Shown in pieces: positions 7,650 through 14,936 of a stretch of 35,883 nt of DNA (its first letter is position 1; every line of letters starts with the position of its first letter). The notes under the pieces are model-generated. The model was not told the DNA's origin. It worked only from the letters and a program-made list of their open reading frames with translations, and ran no database searches. A program made the translations under genes and the position numbers. Source of the stretch: Verrucomicrobiota bacterium (GTDB taxonomy: Bacteria > Verrucomicrobiota > Verrucomicrobiia > Verrucomicrobiales > Akkermansiaceae); the NCBI GenBank assembly GCA_026397725.1, contig JAPLUI010000089.1:1-35883 (forward strand), written 5' to 3'.

Positions 7650-8102
7650 TTATTCTTCAATAATCACTTCAGGCTCCACGACGATTTCCGACTTCACCGA
7701 GTTGGCCACCAAGCTGTATTTCTGTGCCGCCTGAAGCGCGCGGCGGGTCCGGACCTCAATCGCCTCGCGGGATTCGCCCGCTGCCGCGATGCGGATCACC
7801 GGCCGGAATTGCAGCCGGGTGAAAATCTCGGTGCGGTCCAGTTCGATGAGTTTGGTTCCCTCGCTGCGGCACTCATAGGACAGCAGCTTCAATTTGAAGC
7901 GCTCTGCCGCCCAAAGGAACATCATCATTACGCACGTATTGGCGGCGGCCACGAACGCGTCCTCCGGTGTGAGCACGCCGGGGTGTCCGTGCGCGTCAGG
8001 CGGGGCCGAAAATTTCATCTCCGGACCGTTGCCCATGACAAGGTGACCCCAGTGCTCGCCGGTCCAACGGACCGTTGTGTGGTAGATGGCAGTTTGGCTC
8101 AT
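7650..8102 (-). CDS. OsmC family protein
   Basis: This is a 150-residue protein of the OsmC/Ohr family. Members of the family are thiol peroxidases or related proteins. The family pattern is seen in the YHTTVRWTGEHWG start, the LTPEDAFVAAANTCVMMMFL helix containing the likely reactive Cys, and a C-terminal AAQKYSLVANSV segment. A second Cys occurs in YECRSEG. The ATG at 8102 was chosen because an AGGAGA-like site precedes it and because it overlaps the stop of the upstream gene in an ATGA arrangement, which implies translational coupling. Its role is probably redox or thiol protection. The specific substrate is unknown. Confidence 0.85.
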   Translation of the reverse strand: MSQTAIYHTTVRWTGEHWGHLVMGNGPEMKFSAPPDAHGHPGVLTPEDAFVAAANTCVMMMFLWAAERFKLKLLSYECRSEGTKLIELDRTEIFTRLQFRPVIRIAAAGESREAIEVRTRRALQAAQKYSLVANSVKSEIVVEPEVIIEE

Positions 8103-8824
8103 GATTGGTTCTCCTTCTGACAATAGGCGGCATATTCTAACATAATCGCCTTGCGATAACCCGCCTCCGCTTCAGGCGGCACGGCATTGTAAATTTTCAC
8201 GGTCTCAAACAGTTCGTGCGCGGCAGCCTCGTCCTGGCCGAGTCCCTTTTCGCGAAAGTGCCGGAAGATGAGCGGCAGTGCCAGCCACTCCACCGTTTGG
8301 CCATCAATGATGAGCCTTGTCACCGTCACGCCCGATCCGCACGAACACGCGACTTCGCGCTCGTCTCCGCCACTCGCGTCGGCCGGTTCGTCGGCTGCCA
8401 ACACCGTTCCAGCTTCCTTGCCCAACGCTTGATCCACCATTGCTGCCAGACGTTCGGCAGTGACCTCGACCGCCATTTTTCCAGCGGCATTCAAGCGGCG
8501 GCGGCCTTCGGGCCGCTCCAAGCCGTATTCGGCCACAAGCTCGTTGACCACCAGACTGGTGGCCGGCTTGCTGGAATACATTTCGGTGCCGCGCGCGGCG
8601 CAGCGCAGGTCGCAGCCGTCCACCGTGATCGTCGGGTGCAAACGGGCAAAGGCCCGGTCTCCGGCACCGCCCGCCAGGAACAGCGGCAAACAGATGGTGA
8701 CTGTTTCACGCGGACGCAGTTCGTTGAGGACTTTAAGTGCTGCCAACCGTGCCACGGTGCCTTCGGCCAGTTCTTCGCCACTGCACGCAACGATGCCGAC
8801 CTTCCGTTCAAGTAATTCAGACAT
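8099..8824 (-). CDS. DGC-domain (putative zinc-binding) protein with C-terminal extension
   Basis: This 241-residue protein has a DGC domain (VGIVACSGEELAEG near residues 9-22, TITVDGCDLRC at 66-75) like its neighbour. Its C-terminal part has a CSCG motif, followed by VTRLIIDGQTVEWLALPLIF and VKIYNAVPPEAEAGYRKA, which I do not recognise with a named function. The ATG at 8824 sits 8 bases inside the end of the preceding DGC gene, while its stop overlaps the osmC start. The conserved cysteines suggest metal or sulfur binding. Two DGC genes side by side suggest paralogous subunits of one complex. Confidence 0.75.
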   Translation of the reverse strand: MSELLERKVGIVACSGEELAEGTVARLAALKVLNELRPRETVTICLPLFLAGGAGDRAFARLHPTITVDGCDLRCAARGTEMYSSKPATSLVVNELVAEYGLERPEGRRRLNAAGKMAVEVTAERLAAMVDQALGKEAGTVLAADEPADASGGDEREVACSCGSGVTVTRLIIDGQTVEWLALPLIFRHFREKGLGQDEAAAHELFETVKIYNAVPPEAEAGYRKAIMLEYAAYCQKENQS

Positions 8825-9245
8825 GGTTTGCTCCTTTCTCGGGTTGCTCGCCGCCAGCGAGACTCTCGGCAACTTCCTCGGCCAGCACGCGGGCCAGTTT
8901 CAGGCCGGCCTCGTTCAACTCGGCGATGCCCTCGGGTTTCAAGTCCTTGTGCCGACGAAAGACGTCCAGCACGGCCACTTCGTGGGCCACCGTGCCGCCG
9001 CTTTGTTGGACCATTTTGGAGGCGCACATTTGTTTGCACCCATCAATGGTCACTGCCGGATGACGGGCTAACAGCTCGCGGGCCTCGGCATCGCCCAGCA
9101 CCAGCTTGGCCAATGCCACCAGCCGGGTGCTCCCGGGCCGCAACTCATCACATAACTCGTATGCCGCCTCGCGGCTCACGGTGCCGAACGGTTTCCCGAT
9201 GCCGCTGCAAGGCACCACGACCACGGACGTCTTGTCGGTATTCAT
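8817..9245 (-). CDS. DGC-domain (putative zinc-binding) protein
   Basis: This 142-residue protein has the conserved pattern of the DGC family: VVPCSGIGKPFGTVSREAAY (Cys13), ELCDELRP (Cys32) and TIDGCKQMCASKM (the D-G-C triplet at 68-70, then Cys74). The four cysteines are the presumed metal ligands of the family, whose function is not established. It starts with an ATGA overlap on the stop of the GcvH-like gene and overlaps the next DGC gene by 8 bases, so it is translationally coupled on both sides. Confidence 0.8.
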   Translation of the reverse strand: MNTDKTSVVVVPCSGIGKPFGTVSREAAYELCDELRPGSTRLVALAKLVLGDAEARELLARHPAVTIDGCKQMCASKMVQQSGGTVAHEVAVLDVFRRHKDLKPEGIAELNEAGLKLARVLAEEVAESLAGGEQPEKGANHV

Positions 9246-9703
9246 AGCATTTTCAAGTCCTCTTGTGCCTCGGCCTGCATGACCGAGAAATAGGCGTCCG
9301 GTTCGAGCAGATGCGCGCGCTCCGTTTCCCAGTCCGTCGTTTCGATCACCACCAGCCAGCCGTTGCCATAGGGGTCATGGTTGACGACTTCCGGGGTCAT
9401 CTCCAAGGCTGCGTTGATCTCGGCCACAATTCCGCTGACGGGCGATGGCAGCTCCACAGTTGTCTTGATGGTTTCGATGTCGGCAAGCGTATCGCCCGCC
9501 GCCAACTTCGTGCCCACCGGCTGAACCGTGGCGAAGGCAACATCGCCGCTGCGCTGTTGCAGATAGTCGGTCAGGCCGATGCGGACGCGGTTGGGTGCCT
9601 CCTGCTTCATCCAGAAGGCCCAGGCTCCCTCCGGGGTGTAGAACCGGTCTTTCGCGACCCGGAAAGTGAATTTGTCCACCGTGGTTTCGAGATATTCGGT
9701 CAT
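9242..9703 (-). CDS. GcvH-like lipoyl carrier protein
   Basis: This 153-residue protein has the GcvH fold signature: VRIGLTDYLQQRSGDVAFA, then DIETIKTTVELPSPVSG with the lipoylation Lys at about residue 80, and NHDPYGNGWLVVIE near the end. GcvH is the lipoyl swinging arm of the glycine cleavage system. No gcvP or gcvT is present here, and an (incomplete) dihydrolipoamide dehydrogenase gene precedes it, so this is more likely one of the stand-alone lipoate-binding GcvH-like proteins used in other redox or sulfur chemistry. The ATG at 9703 gives the family N-terminus. The frame extends further upstream but would overlap the preceding gene. Confidence 0.85.
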   Translation of the reverse strand: MTEYLETTVDKFTFRVAKDRFYTPEGAWAFWMKQEAPNRVRIGLTDYLQQRSGDVAFATVQPVGTKLAAGDTLADIETIKTTVELPSPVSGIVAEINAALEMTPEVVNHDPYGNGWLVVIETTDWETERAHLLEPDAYFSVMQAEAQEDLKML

Positions 9704-9716
9704 AGTGATGTTTTGG

Positions 9717-10481
9717 TTAGCGGGAATGAACGTGAATCGCGGCATCACGGAACCCCAGCGCGGCCTCCAGCATGGCCTCGGGCAGCGTTGGATGGGCGTG
9801 GGTTGTCCAGGCAAGGTCGTCAGCAGTCGCGCCCGTCTGCACGGCCAGCGCGCCTTCCGCAATCAGATCCGTGACGTGCGGCCCCAGCATGTGAACCCCG
9901 AGGATGCGCCCACTGCCGCCTTCACAAATGAGCCGCACCATGCCATAGGGTTCCCCGAGGATGCGGGCATGCGGATTGGCGGAGAATGCAAACTGCGTGA
10001 CCTTGATTTCCGTTCCCTGTGCACGGGCCTGAACTTCGGTCAAGCCAACGCTGGCGACCTCCGGTCGGGTGAAGGTGACACTGGGCACCGAGCGGTAATC
10101 AACGTGTCGCTCACCACCGGTCGCATTCTCTGCCGCCACACCGCCATCCACCATCGCCTTGTGCGCCAGCATCCAACCGCCAATCGCGTCGCCAACGGCC
10201 CAAATGTTAGGCAAATTCGTCGCCAACCGATCATCCACGGCAATGGCCCGACCGTTCATGCGCAAGCCGAGTTCGGCAAAACCCATCCCCTGAGTGTTCG
10301 GCCAACGGCCCGTTGCGATCAACACCCGCTCGCAGTCCGTCGCCGTCTCCGCCCCAACCGTCTCCGCGAATACTCGCAGCGTTCCGTTGATGCGCTCGAT
10401 CCTCTGGACCAGTGCAGCCACGTATCCCCCCGGCCCGCCGCCGAGGACGGCAACATCCGCGTTATGGTGTGGAGCACTCAT
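9717..10481 (-). CDS. Internally deleted dihydrolipoamide dehydrogenase (E3)-like protein
   Basis: This is a 254-residue open frame, where E3 enzymes are usually about 460-470. It starts normally with the FAD-binding DVAVLGGGPGGYVAAL motif. It then jumps in frame to RIERINGTLRVFAET, the region before the second FAD contact (VLIATGRWPN, later IWAVGDAIGG). The C-terminal dimerisation domain is intact, including the catalytic HAHPTLPEA. The deletion removes the redox CxxxxC and the NAD(H)-binding Rossmann domain, so the product should not be a working disulfide reductase. Its neighbour is a lipoyl carrier, the expected partner of an E3. An assembly collapse cannot be excluded. The ATG start at 10481 was preferred to a TTG 6 bases upstream. 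Confidence 0.75.
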   Translation of the reverse strand: MSAPHHNADVAVLGGGPGGYVAALVQRIERINGTLRVFAETVGAETATDCERVLIATGRWPNTQGMGFAELGLRMNGRAIAVDDRLATNLPNIWAVGDAIGGWMLAHKAMVDGGVAAENATGGERHVDYRSVPSVTFTRPEVASVGLTEVQARAQGTEIKVTQFAFSANPHARILGEPYGMVRLICEGGSGRILGVHMLGPHVTDLIAEGALAVQTGATADDLAWTTHAHPTLPEAMLEAALGFRDAAIHVHSR

Positions 10482-10515
10482 GGGCAATCATTGATTCGCG
10501 GGGACGCACGCGGTT

Positions 10516-10746
10516 TCAGACGAGCAACTTCTTGATTTCCTCTGCCGATGGCACGCGGCCCGCCACCTTCACCTTGCCGTTGACGGCCAGTGCGGGAGTC
10601 ATCATCACACCAAACGCCATGATTTCCTTGAGGTCGGTGACCTTGGTGATTTCGGCGCTGATGCCGAGTTCCGAAACCGCTTGTTCGGTGTGCTCTCCCA
10701 GCAGCTTGCATTTCTGGCAACCGGTGCCAAGGACTTGGATCTTCAT
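10516..10746 (-). CDS. Small thioredoxin-like redox-active disulfide protein
   Basis: This 76-residue protein begins KIQVLGTGCQKCKLLGEH with a CxxC (CQKC) at the N-terminal end of the first helix. It has the thioredoxin cis-Pro context MMTPALAVNG. It matches the small archaeal/bacterial 'redox-active disulfide protein 2' type, often found next to arsR genes and DGC or permease genes in metal(loid) operons. It is cytoplasmic, with no signal peptide. It lies 43 bases after arsR and 34 before the E3-like gene, so it is the second gene of the operon. Confidence 0.85.
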   Translation of the reverse strand: MKIQVLGTGCQKCKLLGEHTEQAVSELGISAEITKVTDLKEIMAFGVMMTPALAVNGKVKVAGRVPSAEEIKKLLV

Positions 10747-10789
10747 GATTTCAGATTTTGGTTTGGAATTTCAAATTCAGGAGTTCCCA

Positions 10790-11149
10790 TCAGGCACAGC
10801 ATGCAACACGGAGCGTTTGCACCTTTTCCCCGGCATCGACCCGGTTGATGCACTCGGCAAAGGTGAGCACACAGGGACAGGTGAGGCGGTAGAAAATCTG
10901 CTGGCCGCGCCGCTCGTCGGCGATCAAGCCGGCATGCCGCAGCACCGTCAGGTGACGCGAGGCGGTCGAGGCCGCACACCCGGCCACCGTGGCCAAGTCG
11001 CATGCGCACACCTCGCCGCCGCCCAAGGCATGGACAATCGCCATCCGTCCGGGATGGCCGAGCGCCTTGAATACCTCGGCCTGCCGCTTGAGTGCCATCT
11101 TCGTCGGCTTCACTGCCGAACCTGGGGTTGCTATCGCGCTGCGCTGCAT
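10790..11149 (-). CDS. ArsR/SmtB-family metal-responsive repressor
   Basis: This 119-residue winged-helix protein contains the ArsR core: VFKALGHPGRMAIVHAL, then the metal-site motif EVCACDL (compare ELCVCDL of ArsR), STASRHLTVLRHAGLI as recognition helix, and RRGQQIFYRL. Extra cysteines occur at CPC (91-93), Cys100 and the C-terminal ACCA. Start 11149 is proposed because the palindrome at 11167-11176 then lies just upstream; a shorter start at 11098 also fits the family. It heads the run ending in hgcAB. ArsR-like control of hgcAB has been described in another methylator. That this protein senses Hg or As is inference. Confidence 0.88.
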   Translation of the reverse strand: MQRSAIATPGSAVKPTKMALKRQAEVFKALGHPGRMAIVHALGGGEVCACDLATVAGCAASTASRHLTVLRHAGLIADERRGQQIFYRLTCPCVLTFAECINRVDAGEKVQTLRVACCA

Positions 11150-11166
11150 GGCGCTAATGTTCGCGT

Positions 11167-11176
11167 TTTCGCGAAA
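11167..11176. promoter_or_regulatory. Candidate ArsR operator, perfect palindrome TTTCGCGAAA
   Basis: TTTCGCGAAA is a perfect 10-base palindrome 17 bases before the proposed arsR start. It sits in an AT-rich patch suited to a promoter, with TATTTC on the minus strand overlapping it. A further half-site (TTTCGC) occurs at about 11200. Position and symmetry fit autoregulation by the ArsR protein, but no footprint or conservation evidence is available. Confidence 0.45.
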
Positions 11177-11320
11177 TAGGCAAGATTTATTTTGCTGAAT
11201 TTCGCATGAGGTGCCGCGGGTCTTCTGGAATCCGAGAAAGGACGTTGCCAAACCTCATTGCGGGCTGACACAACTCATGGCAAGCGCGGTTCTTTGCGTG
11301 CGTTGTTCCGGCCGTGAGGT

Positions 11321-11554
11321 TCAGTGACACCCGCATCCCGATCCGCCGCAGCAACCACCGCCCGACGAGGGCGGCTGTTTGGCCGGCTTGCCGCTGCTCA
11401 GGAAGCCGAATCCTCCGAGGATGACCCGGCGGATGGCTTCGCCGGTCTCCGGGTGCTGGGTCAGAGGCTGATCATTCATGCTTTGTTTGAACTCGAAGTG
11501 GCGCGGTTCTTCGCCGGGCGCTTGCGGGATGGTCTGATAGACGTAAGTGGTCAT
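11321..11554 (-). CDS. FmdB-like small protein with cysteine-rich tail
   Basis: This 77-residue protein begins TYVYQTIPQ and has FEFKQSMNDQPLTQHPETGE followed by RRVILGGFGFLSSGKP, which follows the FmdB/zinc-ribbon regulatory protein pattern (FExxQSMxDxPL ... V-x-RVI-x-GG-x-G). The two CxxC pairs of the normal zinc ribbon are missing; CPxCG is replaced by HPETG. The C-terminus is instead GGGCCGGSGCGCH, a potential soft-metal binding tail. It lies 171 bases upstream of arsR on the same strand and is separated from it by the candidate arsR promoter, so it may be a separate unit linked functionally to the operon. Confidence 0.75.
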   Translation of the reverse strand: MTTYVYQTIPQAPGEEPRHFEFKQSMNDQPLTQHPETGEAIRRVILGGFGFLSSGKPAKQPPSSGGGCCGGSGCGCH

Positions 11555-11992
11555 GGCTTTGAGAATTTTCAGGAAAGCGGTTTACGTGGGAGTTGATGCC
11601 ATGCTGATACCAACTCCGCAAGGCTTTGATTGATATCCGCATTGAAACCTACAAGAGCCAGTAGGTTTGGCGCCGTCTGCTCACCGTGAGCGCGGAAGAT
11701 TGATGGGGCGTTCTAACACAGGAGGTCAAGGCGCTTTTTCCCATGGCCCCACGAAGAGATGCCGGTGGAAGCGCCAGCCTGCCGGGGAAGTGTGGCCGAC
11801 CGGCGGGTCGCGTTGCTGGGTGATGGGAACTCGCGGCGCGAGACGCGCCGTCCGCGGCCTGCGGCGGGACGCCGCAGCCACGTCTCCGGGGCGAGATCGG
11901 GGCGCTGTCCCGGCCCCCCAGATCGAGAAAGACGGTAGCGCCACCAAGGGTAGGCGTACTGGTTGCCTCATCATCATTTCACCAAAGAAATT
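11555..11992. other. Gene-free region between fmdB-like gene and uxaC
   Basis: No coding frame in this 438-base stretch looks real. It contains two adjacent GC-rich hairpins (see 11834-11877) and otherwise nothing recognisable. A promoter for the fmdB-like gene presumably lies near 11555-11620, but I cannot define it. Confidence 0.6.
11834..11877. repeat. Pair of GC-rich hairpins, intergenic repeat family copy
   Basis: The first stem is CGGCGCG (11834-11840) with CGCGCCG (11844-11850) around AGA. The second stem is CTGCGGC (11859-11865) with GCCGCAG (11871-11877) around GGGAC. The second hairpin and its flank recur inverted at 27788-27812 with one mismatch in 25 bases, which shows a dispersed repeat family. 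It may also act as a terminator for uxaC, although no T-run follows. Confidence 0.7.
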
Positions 11993-13465
11993 TCACCGCC
12001 CAGGAGCCGGCTTTGCACAGCAAATTTCCTTACGCGCCCTGATGTCAGCAGAGGCTGCGGGTGAAAGGTCAGTGCCGAAATAGTCCCTGGCATTTTCAAA
12101 ACACACTGCTCTAACCAAGCCGGCCAGGGCCTCGAAATCGTCGGGCAACTCGCCGCGCTCGGCTTCGGTGCCTAGCAGATTGCACAGAATGCGGCGGAAA
12201 TACTCGTGGCGCGGGAAGGACAGGAAGGAGCGGGAATCCGTGAGCATGCCGACGAAACGCGAGAGCAGGCCGGTGGCGGACAGCGCGTCGAGTTGGAGTT
12301 CCATGCCGTGTTTCTGATCGAGGAACCACCAGCCGGAACCATACTGGATTTTCCCGGCGACGCTGCCGTCCTGGAAGGCGCCGGTGAGGGCGGCAAACAG
12401 ATAGTTGTCGGCCGGGTTGAGGTTATAGAGCACCATCTTTGGCAAGGCGCCTTGACTCACCAGGGCATCCAGGTATCTAACCAGCGCCTCGCCCTGCCGG
12501 AGGTCACCAATGGTATCGTAGCCGCGGTCCGGCCCGAGCCTGCCATGCATCAGGGTGTTGGCGTTGCGGCAGGCGCCGAGGTGGAGCTGCTTGGTCCAGC
12601 CCCGCGCCGCATCGAGCTGGCCGAAGAATACCATCAGATAAAATGAGAACTGCTCCTTCTCGTCTGCCGTCACCGCCCGGCCAGCCCGCGCCTTGTCGAA
12701 AATCAGCGAGGCCTCCGCATCCGAGCAGTCCAGCGCCGGACAGCGGGGCAGCCCATGATCGGACAAGCGCCCGCCCGCCGCGTGAAAATCATCATGCCGT
12801 TTTTGCAGGGACTCTAACAAATCAGACAGGTGAATGATCGTCATGTCGGAAACCGCCTCCAGTTGCTCCAGCCAGGTTGCCAGCAAGGCCGGCTGGTCCA
12901 CCAGGAACACCTTGTCGGGACGGAAGGTGGGCAGCACCCGGGTGCCGAGGCTGGAGGCGGCAATCGCATGGTGGTCATCGAGCGGGTCTGCCGGATCATC
13001 GGTAGTGCCAACCATCCGCACCTCGAATTGATGCAGCAGCCCGTGGGCGCAAAAGTCCGGAGCGGCGAGTTTGTCATTGGCCCGTTCCCAGATTTCATCG
13101 GCGGTGTCCGGGGATAACAGCAGGTTGATGCCGAAGCAACGCTGGAGTTCCAGATGCGTCCAATGGTGGAGCGGGTTGCGCAAGGTGCGTGGCACGGTTT
13201 CCGCCCAGGCTTGGAATTTCTCGCGCGGCGCCGATGTTCCGGTGATGAGGTCTTCGGCGACGCCGTTGGCCCGCAGCACGCGCCATTTGTAGTGATCGCC
13301 GCCAAGCCAGATCTCGGCGAGATTGTCCCAGCGCTGGTTGCGGGCGATCTCACGGGGCGACAGGTGGCAATGGTAGTCGATGATCGGTTGGGCCTTGGCC
13401 ACCTCGTGAAAAAGTCGGCAGGCGGTGGGCGAATGGAGCAGGAAATTCTCGTCAAGGTATGCCAT
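11993..13465 (-). CDS. uxaC: Glucuronate isomerase (EC 5.3.1.12)
   Basis: This 490-residue protein matches UxaC along its length. Hallmarks are LDENFLLHSPTACRLFHEVA, PIIDYHCHLSPREIA, LGGDHYKWRVLRANGV and WTHLELQRCFGI. Further on are GTTDDPADPLDDH, LGACRNANT, IQYGSGWWFLDQKHGM and SFPRHEYFRRILCNLLG. The enzyme interconverts glucuronate and fructuronate (or galacturonate and tagaturonate) in hexuronate use, in the cytoplasm. The ATG at 13465 is the start nearest the family N-terminus; a 10-residue longer start is possible. The C-terminus carries about 20 extra residues after the usual ARDYFG end. No other hexuronate genes are nearby; trpB lies 124 bases upstream on the same strand. Confidence 0.93.
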   Translation of the reverse strand: MAYLDENFLLHSPTACRLFHEVAKAQPIIDYHCHLSPREIARNQRWDNLAEIWLGGDHYKWRVLRANGVAEDLITGTSAPREKFQAWAETVPRTLRNPLHHWTHLELQRCFGINLLLSPDTADEIWERANDKLAAPDFCAHGLLHQFEVRMVGTTDDPADPLDDHHAIAASSLGTRVLPTFRPDKVFLVDQPALLATWLEQLEAVSDMTIIHLSDLLESLQKRHDDFHAAGGRLSDHGLPRCPALDCSDAEASLIFDKARAGRAVTADEKEQFSFYLMVFFGQLDAARGWTKQLHLGACRNANTLMHGRLGPDRGYDTIGDLRQGEALVRYLDALVSQGALPKMVLYNLNPADNYLFAALTGAFQDGSVAGKIQYGSGWWFLDQKHGMELQLDALSATGLLSRFVGMLTDSRSFLSFPRHEYFRRILCNLLGTEAERGELPDDFEALAGLVRAVCFENARDYFGTDLSPAASADIRARKEICCAKPAPGR

Positions 13466-13589
13466 GGCGCACCCATCAGACACGGAAATCGCGGGCATTC
13501 CAAGCCGGGAATGCGGGAATCTGCGCAACGCAGCGGCACCTTGCAGCGGCGGTGCATGAGCCGGTGGAATCTCCCGGCGCGGGGCGAAA

Positions 13590-14789
13590 TCAAGCCAACA
13601 GATACTTCGACGCCTGCTCCACGTCCTTGTCGCCGCGGCCGGATAGATTGGCGATGATGATGGCGTCGCGGGGCAGGGTGGGGGCGAGTTTGATCACCGC
13701 CGCCATGGCGTGGGCGCTTTCAAGGGCCGGAATGATCCCTTCGGTATGCGCCAATTCCTTGAACGCGGCGAGGGCCTCGGCGTCGGTGGCGTAGCTGTAT
13801 TCCACCCGGCCGACCTCATGCAGGTACGCGTGCTCGGGGCCCACGGCGGCGTAGTCGAGGCCGGCGGAAACCGAGTGGGTCAGTTCGATCTGGCCGTCGG
13901 CATTGGCCAGCAGCCAGGTCTTGGTGCCTTGGAGCACGCCGAGCCTGCCGCCTTGGAAGCGGGCGGCGTGGCGTTCCGGAAGGATGCCCTCACCGCCGGC
14001 CTCCACGCCCGCCATGCGCACGGCTTCATCGTTGAGGAACGGATGAAACAGGCCAATGGCATTCGAGCCACCCCCGACGCAGGCGATGAGGAAATCCGGC
14101 AGGCGGCCTTCTTTTTCAAGGATTTGCCGCCGCGCCTCGATACCGATCACCCGCTGGAAATCGCGCACAATCATCGGGAACGGGTGCGAGCCGAGCGCAG
14201 AGCCGAGGATATAGTGGGTGTGATCAACACTGGCCACCCAATCGCGCATCGCTTCATTGACCGCTTCCTTGAGGGTGGCTTGTCCGGCCGTGACGGCGCG
14301 GACTTCCGCACCCATCAGGCGCATCCGCACGACGTTGAGCGCTTGGCGTTCCATATCGACCTTGCCCATATAGATCACGCACTCCATGCCGAAGCGTGCG
14401 CAAACGGTGGCGGTTGCCACGCCGTGTTGGCCGGCGCCGGTTTCCGCAATGATGCGTTTCTTGCCGAGGCGCTTGGCTAGCAGGATTTGGCCGATGGCGT
14501 TGTTGATCTTGTGGGCGCCGGTGTGGAGCAAATCCTCGCGTTTCAGATAGATCCGCGCGCCGCCCAGGGCTTGGGCCCAGCGCTCCGCGAAATACAGCGG
14601 GGTGGGGCGTCCGGCATAGTTGCTGAGCAAGTCATCGAGTTCCGCCTGAAATGCAGGATCGGCCCTGGCCTGCTGATAGGCGGCCGCGAGTTCCTGCAGC
14701 GGAGCCATCAGGGTTTCCGGCACAAACATGCCGCCGAACTGGCCAAAATGGCCGCTGGGATCGGGAAGGGTGGGGTAAGCGGGGGCCAT
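13590..14789 (-). CDS. trpB: Tryptophan synthase beta chain (EC 4.2.1.20)
   Basis: This 399-residue protein has standard TrpB1 length and motifs: [47 protein letters not shown] with the PLP lysine at about residue 94, and [17 protein letters not shown]. Also present are the phosphate-binding GGGSNAIG and the C-terminal LSGRGDKD. It condenses indole with serine to make tryptophan. No trpA or other trp gene is adjacent in this window, which is unusual for TrpB1 but not rare in this phylum. The start at 14789 removes about 48 unlikely residues of upstream frame. The divergent mod gene begins 147 bases away, so 14790-14936 should hold two promoters. Confidence 0.95.
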   Translation of the reverse strand: MAPAYPTLPDPSGHFGQFGGMFVPETLMAPLQELAAAYQQARADPAFQAELDDLLSNYAGRPTPLYFAERWAQALGGARIYLKREDLLHTGAHKINNAIGQILLAKRLGKKRIIAETGAGQHGVATATVCARFGMECVIYMGKVDMERQALNVVRMRLMGAEVRAVTAGQATLKEAVNEAMRDWVASVDHTHYILGSALGSHPFPMIVRDFQRVIGIEARRQILEKEGRLPDFLIACVGGGSNAIGLFHPFLNDEAVRMAGVEAGGEGILPERHAARFQGGRLGVLQGTKTWLLANADGQIELTHSVSAGLDYAAVGPEHAYLHEVGRVEYSYATDAEALAAFKELAHTEGIIPALESAHAMAAVIKLAPTLPRDAIIIANLSGRGDKDVEQASKYLLA

Positions 14790-14936
14790 GGACGCGCGGA
14801 GTTTCCGGCGGGATGGCCTGAAATTCAAGGGGAGAATGGGCACCAGCGGAAAAGACCGGCTGCAACCAGTGCGGCTGGTATTTCGTCGCTGCAGGCTTGC
14901 GCATGGGGGCTGGAAGTGTTGTGATTCGCTCACCCC

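Noticed and set aside
9717..10481. Mercuric reductase (MerA) reading of the E3-like gene
   Set aside because: The C-terminus has the HxHPTxxE motif of dihydrolipoamide dehydrogenase and no terminal CC pair, and the gene adjoins a lipoyl carrier.
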